Source of the DNA: UKL13-2 sp964417885
GTDB taxonomy: Bacteria > Pseudomonadota > Gammaproteobacteria > Burkholderiales > Usitatibacteraceae
DNA: 64,000 nucleotides
Assembly: GCA_964417885.1 (NCBI GenBank)
Contig: CAYQKN010000001.1
Coordinates: forward strand, 1-64,000
Direction of reading: 5' to 3'
Shown here: positions 16,773 through 25,992 of the stretch, in pieces
Numbering within the stretch: position 1 is the first letter of the stretch
Layout: every line of letters starts with the position of its first letter
Notes under the pieces: model-generated
What the model was told of the DNA's origin: nothing
Database searches by the model: none
The model's input: the letters and a program-made list of their open reading frames with translations, nothing else
Position numbers and translations under genes: made by a program

Positions 16773-17678
16773 TCAGTGAGCCGGGCGGCGCAGGTAGATC
16801 GACACCGAAATGAACGATCCCGACCACCCAAGCAGGGTGGAGAGCGCAATTACAACCAGCGCCTGGGCGGGGGACGGCGAGTTCATGGCGTAGTCGGACC
16901 CATATGAAACCATCAGCGCCTGGACCTCGTTGCCCGCCCACAGGGTCACCGCCGACACCGCGGCGACGGCGACGCCGCCAGCGAGCAGACCCTGCAACGC
17001 ACCGAAATACAGGAACGGCCGGCGGATGAAGCGCCGGGTGGCGCCAATCAGCTGACTGACTTCGATCTCGTCTTTCTGCGTCAGCATTTGCAGCCGGATG
17101 GTATTGCCGGTGACGAACACCACGGTCGCGGCGAGAATGATTCCAAGCAAGAGGACCAGGCGCTCGGCAAAGGTCGCGAAGCGTTTCAGCTTCTGCGCCC
17201 AGGCGAAATCCATCACGACATGCTCGACCCTCGGCAATCGGGCAATCTCGCTGCGCAACGTTGCCAGCGTGGCCGGATCAGCGGAGGTCGGCCGAAGTGT
17301 GAACGCGTGCGGCAGCGGGTTTGACTCAAGCCCGGCCAGCAGGTCGGCAAGGTTCGCCACCCGCTTCATGTCGGCCAGCGCCGATTCGCGCGAGACGAAC
17401 TGGACCCGGCTGATGTTTGCCAGCTGCCGAAGCCGTTTTTCCAGTTCCCGGACCTCGCCATCGCTGGCGTTGAGCGCCAGATAGACATTGATGTTCGGAT
17501 CGGTATTGACCCGGCTGGCGACCGCGGCGACGTTGGCGAACAGCGTGTACAAGCCCAGTGGCAGGGTGATCGCAATGCCGATCACCAGTACCGACAGCAA
17601 TGATCCCAGCGGCTGGGCGCGCAATCGCCGAAGCGCGCGCTCGCAGGCCTGGATGTGTGTGGTCAGCCACGCGTTCAT
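16773..17678 (-). CDS. ftsX: Cell division protein FtsX
   Basis: FtsX is the membrane subunit of the FtsEX complex, which controls peptidoglycan hydrolases at the septum. The 301-residue protein has a first membrane helix near residues 24-46, a periplasmic domain, and three C-terminal helices, with the family motif KDEIEVSQLIGATRRFIRRP between them. The start overlaps the ftsE stop (ATGA), so the pair is coupled. The stop is followed 6 bp later by a 66-bp palindromic repeat. Confidence 0.96.
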   Translation of the reverse strand: MNAWLTTHIQACERALRRLRAQPLGSLLSVLVIGIAITLPLGLYTLFANVAAVASRVNTDPNINVYLALNASDGEVRELEKRLRQLANISRVQFVSRESALADMKRVANLADLLAGLESNPLPHAFTLRPTSADPATLATLRSEIARLPRVEHVVMDFAWAQKLKRFATFAERLVLLLGIILAATVVFVTGNTIRLQMLTQKDEIEVSQLIGATRRFIRRPFLYFGALQGLLAGGVAVAAVSAVTLWAGNEVQALMVSYGSDYAMNSPSPAQALVVIALSTLLGWSGSFISVSIYLRRPAH

Positions 17679-18328
17679 GGCACCAGCCTGCCCTGATCAA
17701 GCGTCACGCGACGACAATTCAGCCGCGCGATGCCGGCGTCATCGTGGGTGGACAGCAGCACCGTGACGCCAACCTGGTTGAACGACTTGAACAGATCGAG
17801 AATAGTCGCGGCGTAGTCCTGGTCTAGGTTGCCGGTCGGCTCGTCGGCGATCAGGATTGACGGGCGGTTGACAATCGCGCGCGCGATGCACAGGCGCTGC
17901 TGCTCGCCCCCCGACAGCGCGACCGGATGGGAGCGTTCGCGATTGAGCAAGCCCACCTTGTCCAGCGCGGCGCGCACCCGCTTGCCGACTTCGGCGCGCG
18001 GAAACGCGGCGATGGCAAGTGGCAACGCCACATTCTCGTAGGCATTGCGATCGAACAGCAGCTTGTGATCCTGGAACACCAGGCCCAGATTGCGCCGCAG
18101 CACCGCGAGCCCCGCTTCCTTGAGCTGGGCGACATTCTGGCCATTGACCATCACGCTGCCCTGCGAAGGGCGTTCGATGCCGGCGGCAAGTCGCAGCAGC
18201 GTTGATTTGCCGGCGCCGGAATGGCCGCTGACGGCAACCATTTCTCCTGTGGCAATCTCGATCGTCACGCCCTTGAGGGCTTCGAAGCCGCTCGGGTAGC
18301 GCTTGACGGTGTTCGAAAACGCAATCAT
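17675..18328 (-). CDS. ftsE: Cell division ATP-binding protein FtsE
   Basis: FtsE is the ABC-type ATPase that drives FtsX. The 217-residue protein has Walker A (GHSGAGKST), the Q-loop region FQDHKLLFDRN, the ABC signature LSGGEQQR, Walker B (ILIADEPTGNLD) and the switch His (STHD). It starts 4 bp after the ftsY stop and overlaps ftsX. The order ftsY-ftsE-ftsX is conserved widely in proteobacteria. Confidence 0.97.
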   Translation of the reverse strand: MIAFSNTVKRYPSGFEALKGVTIEIATGEMVAVSGHSGAGKSTLLRLAAGIERPSQGSVMVNGQNVAQLKEAGLAVLRRNLGLVFQDHKLLFDRNAYENVALPLAIAAFPRAEVGKRVRAALDKVGLLNRERSHPVALSGGEQQRLCIARAIVNRPSILIADEPTGNLDQDYAATILDLFKSFNQVGVTVLLSTHDDAGIARLNCRRVTLDQGRLVP

Positions 18329-18332
18329 GGCG

Positions 18333-19316
18333 TCAGCGAAACAGCGCGCTGACGAATTCCCGCGCCCGGAATGGCTGAAGGTCGTCGATTCCCTCCCCGA
18401 CGCCGATGAATCGGACCGGAATGGGCTGTGCCGGACGATCTGCAGCCAGTGCCGCGATCATCCCGCCCTTGGCCGTGCCATCCAGTTTGGTGACCACCAG
18501 GCCCGTCAGTTGCAGCGCATCGTCGAACGCCTTCACCTGCTGCAGGGCGTTCTGGCCGGTGTTGGCGTCCAGCACCAGCAGCACCTCGTGAGGCGCCGAC
18601 GCATCGGCCTTGGCAATGACGCGTTTCACCTTGCGGATTTCCTCCATCAGGTGCAGCTGCGTCGGCAGGCGGCCCGCCGTATCGGCAAGAATCACGTCGA
18701 TGCCGCGCGCCTTGGCAGACTGGATGGCATCAAATATCACCGCCGCGGCATCGGCGCCGTCCTGTGAAACGACGGCCACGTTGTTGCGTTCGCCCCAGGT
18801 CATCAACTGCTCGCGTGCCGCCGCGCGAAAGGTGTCGCCGGCAGCCAGCATGACGCTGTTTCCTCGTGCCTGGAAGTACTTCGCCAGTTTGCCGATGGTG
18901 GTCGTTTTGCCGGCGCCGTTGACGCCGGCAATCATGATGACAAACGGCTTGGCCAGGTGGGTTTCAAGCGGCTTCTCCAGCGGGCTGATCAGCTCGACCA
19001 ACGATGCCTCGAAATCGGCTTTCAGCGCCTGTCCGTCGGCAATCTTCCTTTCCCGCGCGACGCGCCGCAGGTCGTCGATGAGCCGTGTCGTCGCCCGCAC
19101 GCCAACGTCGGCTGAAAGCAGTGCCGATTCCAATTCCTCGAACAGCGCCTCGTCGATCTTCGGATGGCGCGCAAACAGATCGCCGACGTCGGTATTGAGT
19201 ACGGCGCGTGTTTTGGAAAGTCCCGATCGAAGCTTGTCCAGCCAGCCGGACGGGATTTCCGCCGCCGGCGTCGCTGCTGCCTTGGCCTGATTTTTTGAAC
19301 CGAAGATGCTGAACAA
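18333..19316 (-). CDS. ftsY: Signal recognition particle receptor FtsY
   Basis: FtsY is the SRP receptor GTPase for co-translational membrane targeting. The NG domain shows G1 (GVNGAGKTTTIGKLAKYF), DTAGRLPTQ, and TKLDGTAKGG. The 327-residue length assumes a TTG start at 19316, giving MFSIFGSKNQ, which resembles the MFSFF start usual for the family. No ATG occurs in frame before the G1 motif, and longer upstream sequence runs through rsmD and lacks similarity. Its leader and promoter must therefore lie within the divergent rsmD gene, which starts only 25 bp away. Confidence 0.93.
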   Translation of the reverse strand: MFSIFGSKNQAKAAATPAAEIPSGWLDKLRSGLSKTRAVLNTDVGDLFARHPKIDEALFEELESALLSADVGVRATTRLIDDLRRVARERKIADGQALKADFEASLVELISPLEKPLETHLAKPFVIMIAGVNGAGKTTTIGKLAKYFQARGNSVMLAAGDTFRAAAREQLMTWGERNNVAVVSQDGADAAAVIFDAIQSAKARGIDVILADTAGRLPTQLHLMEEIRKVKRVIAKADASAPHEVLLVLDANTGQNALQQVKAFDDALQLTGLVVTKLDGTAKGGMIAALAADRPAQPIPVRFIGVGEGIDDLQPFRAREFVSALFR

Positions 19317-19341
19317 GTGAAAACTCTGGGAGAATTTGACG

Positions 19342-19950
19342 ATGAGCAAGCATTCTAAGCCATCGCGTACCACGCAAAGTAATGTTGCCAATCGGGTACG
19401 CATCATTGGCGGTGCCTGGCGCAGCCGGGTGATTGAATTTCCCGATGCCGCCGGATTGCGGCCAACGCCAAACCGCGCACGCGAAACGCTGTTCAACTGG
19501 CTTGGCCAGACGCTGCACGGCCTGCACTGCCTGGATCTGTTTGCGGGCAGCGGCGCGCTCGGGTTTGAAGCGGCGTCGCGCGGGGCGATACGTGTGGTCA
19601 TGGTCGAAAACAGCCGGCCGGCGTACCGTTCGCTGATGGCCAGCAAGGAACGGCTGGGGGCTTCCGCCTGCGAACTGGTGTCGGCAGACGCGGAATCTTT
19701 CCTGCGCCGCGACCGCGAACAATATGACGTGGTGTTCCTCGACCCGCCGTTCGCCCTCGATCTCCTGCCGGGCCTGCTGAAAAATGTCCGCCCGCGGGTC
19801 GCGCCCGGGGGCAAGATTTACCTGGAATGCGGCGAGCCGCTCGCGTCGGTAATCGAAAAATCCGGCGCAGACCAGTGGGCTCTCGACCGGCAAGGCACGG
19901 CGGGTGTTGTACACTTTGGGCTGGTTTCCATCGCCCAGGGCGCGCCATGA
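19342..19950 (+). CDS. rsmD: 16S rRNA (guanine966-N2)-methyltransferase RsmD
   Basis: RsmD methylates G966 of 16S rRNA during small-subunit assembly. The 202-residue protein has the S-adenosylmethionine site LDLFAGSGALGFEAASRGA and the catalytic motif LDPPF. The RIIGGAWRSR start and PTPNRARETLFNWL motif are typical. I take ATG 19342, preceded by GGGAG at good spacing, over an in-frame TTG two codons upstream. It is divergent from ftsY and overlaps coaD (ATGA). Confidence 0.95.
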   Translation: MSKHSKPSRTTQSNVANRVRIIGGAWRSRVIEFPDAAGLRPTPNRARETLFNWLGQTLHGLHCLDLFAGSGALGFEAASRGAIRVVMVENSRPAYRSLMASKERLGASACELVSADAESFLRRDREQYDVVFLDPPFALDLLPGLLKNVRPRVAPGGKIYLECGEPLASVIEKSGADQWALDRQGTAGVVHFGLVSIAQGAP

Positions 19951-20426
19951 TCAGAGCCGTTTATCCAGGAACATTCGACCCGCTGACCAAGGGTCATGAA
20001 GACCTCGTCGCGCGTGCCGGCAAGCTGTTTGGCGAAGTCATCGTCGCCGTCGCCCACAGCCAGACCAAACGCCCTTTTTTTTCCATGGAAGAACGCGTCG
20101 GGCTGGCGCGCGAAGTGCTGGCGTCGTATTCAAACGTGCGCGTGCTCGGCTTTTCCGGCCTGCTTTCCGAATTCCTCAAGACCCACGACGCGAATGTCAT
20201 CCTGCGCGGCCTGCGGGCGGTTTCCGACTTTGAATATGAGTTCCAGATGGCCGGGATGAACCGGCGCCTCAATCCCGGTGTTGAAACCATGTTTCTGACG
20301 CCGTCGGACAAATACATGTTCATTTCGGCGACGATTGTGCGGGAAATCGCGACGCTCGGCGGCAACGTCGATGACTTCGTCCATCCGCTGACCGCGAAGG
20401 CACTGCAGGCGAAAGTGGGCAAGTAA
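19947..20426 (+). CDS. coaD: Phosphopantetheine adenylyltransferase
   Basis: CoaD adds AMP to 4'-phosphopantetheine in coenzyme A synthesis. The 159-residue protein has the nucleotidyl-transferase motif YPGTFDPLTKGHEDL (T/HxGH) and the ISATIVREIA motif (ISSTxxR type). The start overlaps the rsmD stop, a common rsmD-coaD pairing. The ferredoxin gene begins directly after its stop codon with no spacer. Confidence 0.97.
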   Translation: MIRAVYPGTFDPLTKGHEDLVARAGKLFGEVIVAVAHSQTKRPFFSMEERVGLAREVLASYSNVRVLGFSGLLSEFLKTHDANVILRGLRAVSDFEYEFQMAGMNRRLNPGVETMFLTPSDKYMFISATIVREIATLGGNVDDFVHPLTAKALQAKVGK

Positions 20427-20684
20427 ATGGCGTTGAAGATCACCGACCAATGCATCAACTGCGATGTTTGCGAACCGGAGTGCCCCAACCAGGCGATTTC
20501 ACAGGGCGTCGAGATCTACCAGATCGATCCGCTCAAGTGTACCGAGTGTGTCGGTCATTTCGACACGCCGCAGTGTCGCGAGGTCTGTCCGGTGGATTGC
20601 ATACCGCTCGACCCGGACCACGTTGAAAACAAGGATCAGTTGATGGGAAAATTCATCAGCCTGACCCGCCAGAAAGCGGCCTAG
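20427..20684 (+). CDS. YfhL-type 2[4Fe-4S] ferredoxin
   Basis: This 85-residue protein carries two iron-sulfur cluster motifs: CINCDVCEPECPN, and a second motif with the longer internal loop CTECVGHFDTPQCREVCPVDC. The inserted residues in the second motif and the C-terminal helix are typical of the Allochromatium-type and YfhL ferredoxins often found after coaD in proteobacteria. Its electron partners are unknown. Its stop codon overlaps the stop of the convergent dynamin-like gene. Confidence 0.93.
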   Translation: MALKITDQCINCDVCEPECPNQAISQGVEIYQIDPLKCTECVGHFDTPQCREVCPVDCIPLDPDHVENKDQLMGKFISLTRQKAA

Positions 20685-22672
20685 GCGGCATCCTCGTCAC
20701 CGGCCTCGCCGGTAAAGCGCAGCAACCCGGCCCGCGCTTCGGCAAGCGCGCTGTGCTTGCGCTTGATCACATCCAGGCGCGCCTGGACTTCCGCGATTTG
20801 CCCGGCGAGGTCCAGTTCGGCTGCCTTCAGTTTCTCGACGTGTGCGGAGCGCTCCAGGGTCTGCAGTTTCAGCGCCTCGAGCGGCTTCTCAAGTGACGTG
20901 TACAGGCCGCGCATCCATGTTGCCGATTCTCGGCTGGCGATCTCGAAAATGTGAACCACGCGGCTCACGATCAGTTCGTCGAATTGCTCGGCCAGCGCAC
21001 TGCCGCGCCGCACCAGCAGGTTGCTGGTGCGCGTGAATTCGCTGGCGGCCTTTTCCTGCGCTTTCTGCATCTCGGTGTGAAAACGCTGGGTGGAAAACGG
21101 ATGCACGTCATACAGACTGAGACCGAAATCGCGCCGCATGCGCTCGCCGATGCCGGTGTACAGCGAGCGCACCTCGTCGATTTTCGATTCGAATGCCTCG
21201 AGTTTTTCCCGCACCACGGAAAAATACTGCTGGACGATATCAAACGTCGTGCCGGGCAGCATGCTGGCGATGATCGCGCGCCGCGCCCGCACTGCATCCT
21301 GCCTGGCGGAAGTCACATCGACCAGCACCACCATCTCGTCATTGAGCTTGGCGTGAACGGTCTTGATGCTTTTCAGCTCGCGCAATGCCGCTTCGAGCCG
21401 GTCGTGTTTCAGGTGGGTCTGCGACACGATTGAGGTTGTGAGCTTTTCATTTTTTTCACGCAACGATGTCAGGTGGCGAAGTCCGTCAAGCGTCTCGAAG
21501 CGCTGCATGTCCAGTGTTGCCTGAGCCGCTTCCAGCGCACTCGAGAGTGTTGCGACGATGTCGGCATGCAGCTTGTCCTGCCGGTTTCGCGGCAGATTGC
21601 CGGCCAGGCCGCGTTCCAGCTGATACAGGCGGCTGCGAATTTCCCGGTCCGTGTCGCCAGCCAGACGTCCGCTCAGGCCCATGCTGGCGGAAATCGGTAT
21701 CACCCGGATCGGATCCACGCGCAGCAGGTCGGCGGTATCGCGCACGCGCCGGTCAAGTTCCCGCAACAATTCGCGGTTGGCCTCGGCGGGCTCGAGGCTT
21801 TCGTCAAGCGGGAGTGCATCGAGTTTGTTCAGTGCCACCAGGCGCAGCTGCTTCGGCTCCTCCTTTTCGCGTTCACGCAAATTCCTGCCTGCGCCAAGAT
21901 GATCGCGCCAGATCGCCAGGTCGGACTTGGAAACGCCCTGGACGATGTCCAGTACCAGCACCATCGCGTCGGCTTCCGGCACACGCTTGCGCGCCAGTTC
22001 CGGCTCCGAGACAAATGCGGCGAGGCCCGGTGTATCGATGATGACCAGGCCGGCATCGAGCAGCGGATGGGGAAAATTGACGATGGCGTGCCGCCACCGC
22101 GGTACGTCCACCAGGGTCGCATTGGCGTCCCCGGCGGGCACCGCCACGCCTTCGCCGTGCAATCCCCAGGCGACGGCGTCAGTGAGCGAGATGCGCTTGG
22201 TCTCCGACAGGGCCGCCAGTGCCCGCGCGCACGAATCCGCGTTGTCCGGCTCGAACAGTATCGAGCGCCATACGCCTTCTTCTGCGACCAGTTCGTCAAA
22301 TCGTTTCGGACTTTCACGGGTTTCGATCGGCAGCAGTTTCACGCTCGTCTTCACATCCCGGTCGAAGCGCAGTTCGGTCACGCAGCGGTTGCCCTTGCCC
22401 GGGCCGGATGGCAGCAAGCGCCTGCCGAGGTCGGAGAAAAACAGCGCGTTGATCAGTTCAGACTTTCCCCGCCCGACTTCGGCAACGAAAGCAATGGTGA
22501 CGCGCTGCGCCGCCGCCTGCAGCAGCGCCTCGTCGAGGGCGGCGCTCATGTTGGCGGTGATGAAGTCGTGCAACAGCAGGAAATCCTTCACGCGTACGAT
22601 TTGTTCCGACAGGCCGTGCCGCCATGACTGCAATTCGGCAAGCCTTTCGGTGATCGCGGGAGGTCGGTTCAT
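20681..22672 (-). CDS. Dynamin-like GTPase family protein
   Basis: This 663-residue protein has a dynamin-type N-terminal GTPase domain: G1 AEVGRGKSELINALFF near residue 60, G3 DTPGLAAF, and G4 ALNKLDALP. Long helical segments follow (residues ~370-650), including a coiled-coil-like C-terminus rich in Glu, Lys and Arg, as expected of a stalk. Bacterial dynamin-like proteins reshape or protect membranes, but the role of this subgroup is not established. It lies downstream of mutM on the same strand (42-bp gap). Confidence 0.82.
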   Translation of the reverse strand: MNRPPAITERLAELQSWRHGLSEQIVRVKDFLLLHDFITANMSAALDEALLQAAAQRVTIAFVAEVGRGKSELINALFFSDLGRRLLPSGPGKGNRCVTELRFDRDVKTSVKLLPIETRESPKRFDELVAEEGVWRSILFEPDNADSCARALAALSETKRISLTDAVAWGLHGEGVAVPAGDANATLVDVPRWRHAIVNFPHPLLDAGLVIIDTPGLAAFVSEPELARKRVPEADAMVLVLDIVQGVSKSDLAIWRDHLGAGRNLREREKEEPKQLRLVALNKLDALPLDESLEPAEANRELLRELDRRVRDTADLLRVDPIRVIPISASMGLSGRLAGDTDREIRSRLYQLERGLAGNLPRNRQDKLHADIVATLSSALEAAQATLDMQRFETLDGLRHLTSLREKNEKLTTSIVSQTHLKHDRLEAALRELKSIKTVHAKLNDEMVVLVDVTSARQDAVRARRAIIASMLPGTTFDIVQQYFSVVREKLEAFESKIDEVRSLYTGIGERMRRDFGLSLYDVHPFSTQRFHTEMQKAQEKAASEFTRTSNLLVRRGSALAEQFDELIVSRVVHIFEIASRESATWMRGLYTSLEKPLEALKLQTLERSAHVEKLKAAELDLAGQIAEVQARLDVIKRKHSALAEARAGLLRFTGEAGDEDAA

Positions 22673-22714
22673 TGCGTGCCCAAGCTGGATATGCGCCTAT
22701 TCTAAAGGGCGCGG

Positions 22715-23530
22715 CTATTTCTGGCAGGCCGGGCAGAAATAGGTCGACCGCTGGCCCTGGCGGATGACCCTGATTGTCTTTCCGCAGGCGACACAAGGCA
22801 AGCCGTCCCGGCCGTAAACACTGGCCTCGGACTGGAAGTAGCCGAGTTCGCCATCAGCCTGCACGTAGTCGCGCAGCGACGAGCCGCCGGCACGGATGGC
22901 GTTTTCAAGCGTCAGCCTGATGCTGGCTGCAAGCAGATCGCAACGTGCGCGCGAGATGGAGCCGGCCAGCCGCCGCGGGTGAATTCCCGCCATGAAAAGC
23001 GATTCGGATGCATAGATGTTGCCGACGCCGACCACGACCTGGCCGTTCATGATGAATTCCTTGATGCTGGTGCGACGGTTGCGCGATGCACGGTAGAGGT
23101 AGGCGCCGTCGAAATCACCCGACAGCGGTTCCGGGCCAAGCTTGTCCAGCAGCGGGTGTGCCAGCGAACGGCCCTCCAGCCACAGCATGGCGCCGAACCG
23201 GCGCGGATCGGTATAGCGGATCAGCAGTCCGCCGCCGAAAATGATGTCGACATGATCGTGACGTGCGGCCGCCTCGCCGGCACCGAGGATGCGCAGCGAG
23301 CCCGACATGCCGAGGTGAGTGAGGATAAACCCGGACTGGCAATCCCAGAGCAGGTACTTGCCGCGACGCAGTACGTCGCAGACCAGGCGGCCGGCCAGGT
23401 GTTTTTCGAATGCACGCGGAATCGGCCAGCGCAACCCGCGATTGCGGACGACCACCTTCTCGATGCGAAGTCCGCGCACCTTGGGCAGCAGGCCGAGGCG
23501 GGTGGTCTCAACTTCAGGTAATTCGGGCAT
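22715..23530 (-). CDS. mutM: Formamidopyrimidine-DNA glycosylase (Fpg/MutM)
   Basis: MutM removes 8-oxoguanine and formamidopyrimidines and nicks the abasic site. I start at ATG 23530 because MPELPEVE places the catalytic Pro2 and Glu3 correctly; an in-frame extension of nine codons would destroy this. The helix-two-turn-helix region includes GVGNIYASESLF, and the C-terminal zinc finger is CVACGKTI...CPACQK. The 271-residue length is standard. It is divergent from the TPR gene. Confidence 0.97.
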   Translation of the reverse strand: MPELPEVETTRLGLLPKVRGLRIEKVVVRNRGLRWPIPRAFEKHLAGRLVCDVLRRGKYLLWDCQSGFILTHLGMSGSLRILGAGEAAARHDHVDIIFGGGLLIRYTDPRRFGAMLWLEGRSLAHPLLDKLGPEPLSGDFDGAYLYRASRNRRTSIKEFIMNGQVVVGVGNIYASESLFMAGIHPRRLAGSISRARCDLLAASIRLTLENAIRAGGSSLRDYVQADGELGYFQSEASVYGRDGLPCVACGKTIRVIRQGQRSTYFCPACQK

Positions 23531-23668
23531 ACGGCCAGTGTGGGAATCAACGGCCAATTGTAACGGTCAAAGCAGTCGTAACCAGAATTTGCTCATGACG
23601 GTCATGTTTTAAGCGATTATGATGACTGCCCGCAAAAGTTTTCACGTCGAACACCAACCCGGAAAAAA

Positions 23669-25381
23669 ATGAAACCACGCAGATGTCTCCTTGGCCTGGC
23701 CGTGCTGTTGGCCGTGACCGCCCATCCCGTCCTTGCGGCAGCGCCGTCCAGCGCCAAGGCCGCGCCGGCGACCACGATGCTGCCTGATGCCGGCCTGACC
23801 AACCAGATCCTCTACCAGTATCTGATTTCCGAGATCGCCGGCCAGCGCGGGCGGACCTCGCTGGCGATGCGCGGTCTGCTCGACCTGGCGGAAAAGACCC
23901 GTGATGCGCGAATTGCGCGGCGCGCGGTTGAAGTCGCCTTCCAGGCGCGCGAACTGGGCATGGCGCTTGAGGCGACCATCCTGTGGCTGGATCTCGAGCC
24001 GGCATCGGTCATGGCGCGGCAGGCGCTGGCTGCACTTTCCGCCGGGCAAACGTCCATCGAGCAGGCGCGCCTGAGCCTGGCGCCGCTGCTTTCCCAGCCG
24101 GACCGCGCGCCACGTGTGCTGATGCAGCTGAATGCGCTGCTGGCGCGGTTTTCCGACAAAACGGCTGTTGCCGAGGCGGTCATTGCCCTGGCGGCGCCGT
24201 ACCGTAACAAGCCGGAAGCCCATTTTGCAATTGCGCTCGCGCAGCTCAACGCCAGGGAACTGCCGGCGGCGCTGGCGGCGATCGATGGCGCCGAGCAGCG
24301 GCGGCCGGGATGGTCGCAGGCGGCAATTCTGAAATCACAGATTCTTCGCGAGCAGTCCGGCGACAAGGCGCGCGAATTCCTGGCCGCCTTTGTCGCCAGC
24401 AATCCGGAAGCCAACGAAGTGCGGGTCGCGCTCGCGCGGCAGCTGGTGGCTGAAAAGAACTATGCGGGCGCACGCGAGCAGTTTCGCGCGGCGATGAAAT
24501 ACGATGCCGCGGATGCGGAGCTTCCCTATGCGGTCGGCTTGCTCGCGCAGCAGCTTGAAGATTTTGCCGATGCGGAGGTGCAGTTCAAGCGGGTGATGGA
24601 ACTGGCGCCGAAGGACACCAACCCGGTACGTTTCAACCTGGGCGCGGTGGCGGAAGCGCAGAAGCGCGCCGATGACGCGCTGGCCTGGTATCGCACGGTA
24701 ACGCCGGGCGAGTATTACGTCGGCGCCCAGCTGAAGAGTGCCGGCATTCTCTCCAGGCGCGATGGCATGGCCAAGGGCCGCAAGTTCCTGCAGGACGCGC
24801 AGGCCGCGGCGGCAGACACGCCGGAAACCCAGGTTCAGCTGGTGCTGGCGGAGGCGCAGTTGCTGCGCGATGCGAAGTCGCACGGCGAGGCATTTGCCAT
24901 GCTGTCGGCGGCCGTTGCGGCGCGTCCTGACACAGCGGACCTGCTGTATGACCGCGCGATGGTGGCGGAGAAGGTCAACAAGCTTGACGTGATGGAGGCC
25001 GACTTGCGGCGCGTGATCGAATTGAAGCCCGACCACGCGCATGCCTACAATGCGCTGGGCTATACCTTTGCAGACCGCAATATCCGGCTGGAGGAGGCGC
25101 TGGAGCTGGTACAGAAGGCGGTAAAGCTGGCGCCGGCGGATGCCTTCATCCAGGACAGCCTGGGCTGGGTGCAGTTCCGGCTCGGTCGATTGGACGATGC
25201 GTACCGCACCCTGACGGCCGCCTATGCGGCCAAGCGCGATCCGGAAATTGCCGCGCACCTGGGTGAGATCCTGTGGGCGCGCGGCGCGCGTGATGAAGCG
25301 CTCAAGCTATGGCGAGAAGCGGCCGCGGAAAGCCCGGAAAACGAGGCGCTGACGACGGTATTGCGAAAATACCAGCCGTGA
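23669..25381 (+). CDS. Secreted tetratricopeptide-repeat protein
   Basis: This 570-residue protein begins with a signal peptide (residues 1-24, ending VLAAAP) and then consists of repeated helical pairs. Several match the TPR pattern, for example AHAYNALGYTFADRN and DAFIQDSLGWVQFRLGR. Proteins of this type immediately upstream of lolB are common in betaproteobacteria. It may act in outer-membrane lipoprotein or envelope assembly, which I infer only from position. The stop overlaps the GTG start of lolB. Confidence 0.85.
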   Translation: MKPRRCLLGLAVLLAVTAHPVLAAAPSSAKAAPATTMLPDAGLTNQILYQYLISEIAGQRGRTSLAMRGLLDLAEKTRDARIARRAVEVAFQARELGMALEATILWLDLEPASVMARQALAALSAGQTSIEQARLSLAPLLSQPDRAPRVLMQLNALLARFSDKTAVAEAVIALAAPYRNKPEAHFAIALAQLNARELPAALAAIDGAEQRRPGWSQAAILKSQILREQSGDKAREFLAAFVASNPEANEVRVALARQLVAEKNYAGAREQFRAAMKYDAADAELPYAVGLLAQQLEDFADAEVQFKRVMELAPKDTNPVRFNLGAVAEAQKRADDALAWYRTVTPGEYYVGAQLKSAGILSRRDGMAKGRKFLQDAQAAAADTPETQVQLVLAEAQLLRDAKSHGEAFAMLSAAVAARPDTADLLYDRAMVAEKVNKLDVMEADLRRVIELKPDHAHAYNALGYTFADRNIRLEEALELVQKAVKLAPADAFIQDSLGWVQFRLGRLDDAYRTLTAAYAAKRDPEIAAHLGEILWARGARDEALKLWREAAAESPENEALTTVLRKYQP

Positions 25382-25992
25382 ACAAGGGCCGGTTTGTCGC
25401 GCGCATGCTGCACGGTTGCGCTCGCCAGGCGAGGGCCTCCTGTGCGCTGGTTATGCTGGCGATGCTTGCCGGCGGGCTCGCGGGCTGCGCACAGGTGACA
25501 TTGCCGGCGGGCGACCCCGGCCCGGCATTGGTGTCGGCAACCCCTGCCCGATACTTCGTCTTGAACGGCAGGATCAGCGTGCGAGTCGGGCAGCAACTCG
25601 AGTCCGGCCAGATATCCTGGTCCCGGCTGCCCGGGGAAGAGCGGCTGGGCCTGTTTACGCCGCTGGGCAGCCAGGTCGCGGAGATCGTCAGCGACCGGTC
25701 GGGCGTTGTCCTGCGCCGGGGAGAGGAGACGGTGACAGCGCGGTCAATGGGCGAGCTGACCGCCGAGGTGCTGGGCGTGCCACTGGACCTCGACGTGACT
25801 GCCGCCTGGAGCCAGGGTGTCGGGCTGGTGGACGGCGAGATGCGCGTGATGCAAATGGCCGGTGGCGAGGCGTGGCAAGTTACGGCGGAACGCTTCCAGC
25901 AAAGCGCTGGGTTTCGTTACGCCGCGCGCGTGACGGCTTCGCGCGGCGACACAGTGGTCAAGCTGGTGGTGGACGAATGGCAGGCGCGCTGA
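25378..25992 (+). CDS. lolB: Outer-membrane lipoprotein insertion factor LolB
   Basis: LolB receives lipoproteins from LolA and inserts them into the outer membrane. The 204-residue product has a lipoprotein signal with lipobox LAGC followed by a beta domain including FVLNGRISVRVGQQLESGQISW and LGVPLDLD. The GTG at 25378, overlapping the previous stop, is chosen; ATG at 25405 is an alternative. The gene lies directly upstream of ispE, the normal lolB-ispE arrangement, and overlaps it by 16 bp. Confidence 0.9.
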   Translation: MNKGRFVARMLHGCARQARASCALVMLAMLAGGLAGCAQVTLPAGDPGPALVSATPARYFVLNGRISVRVGQQLESGQISWSRLPGEERLGLFTPLGSQVAEIVSDRSGVVLRRGEETVTARSMGELTAEVLGVPLDLDVTAAWSQGVGLVDGEMRVMQMAGGEAWQVTAERFQQSAGFRYAARVTASRGDTVVKLVVDEWQAR

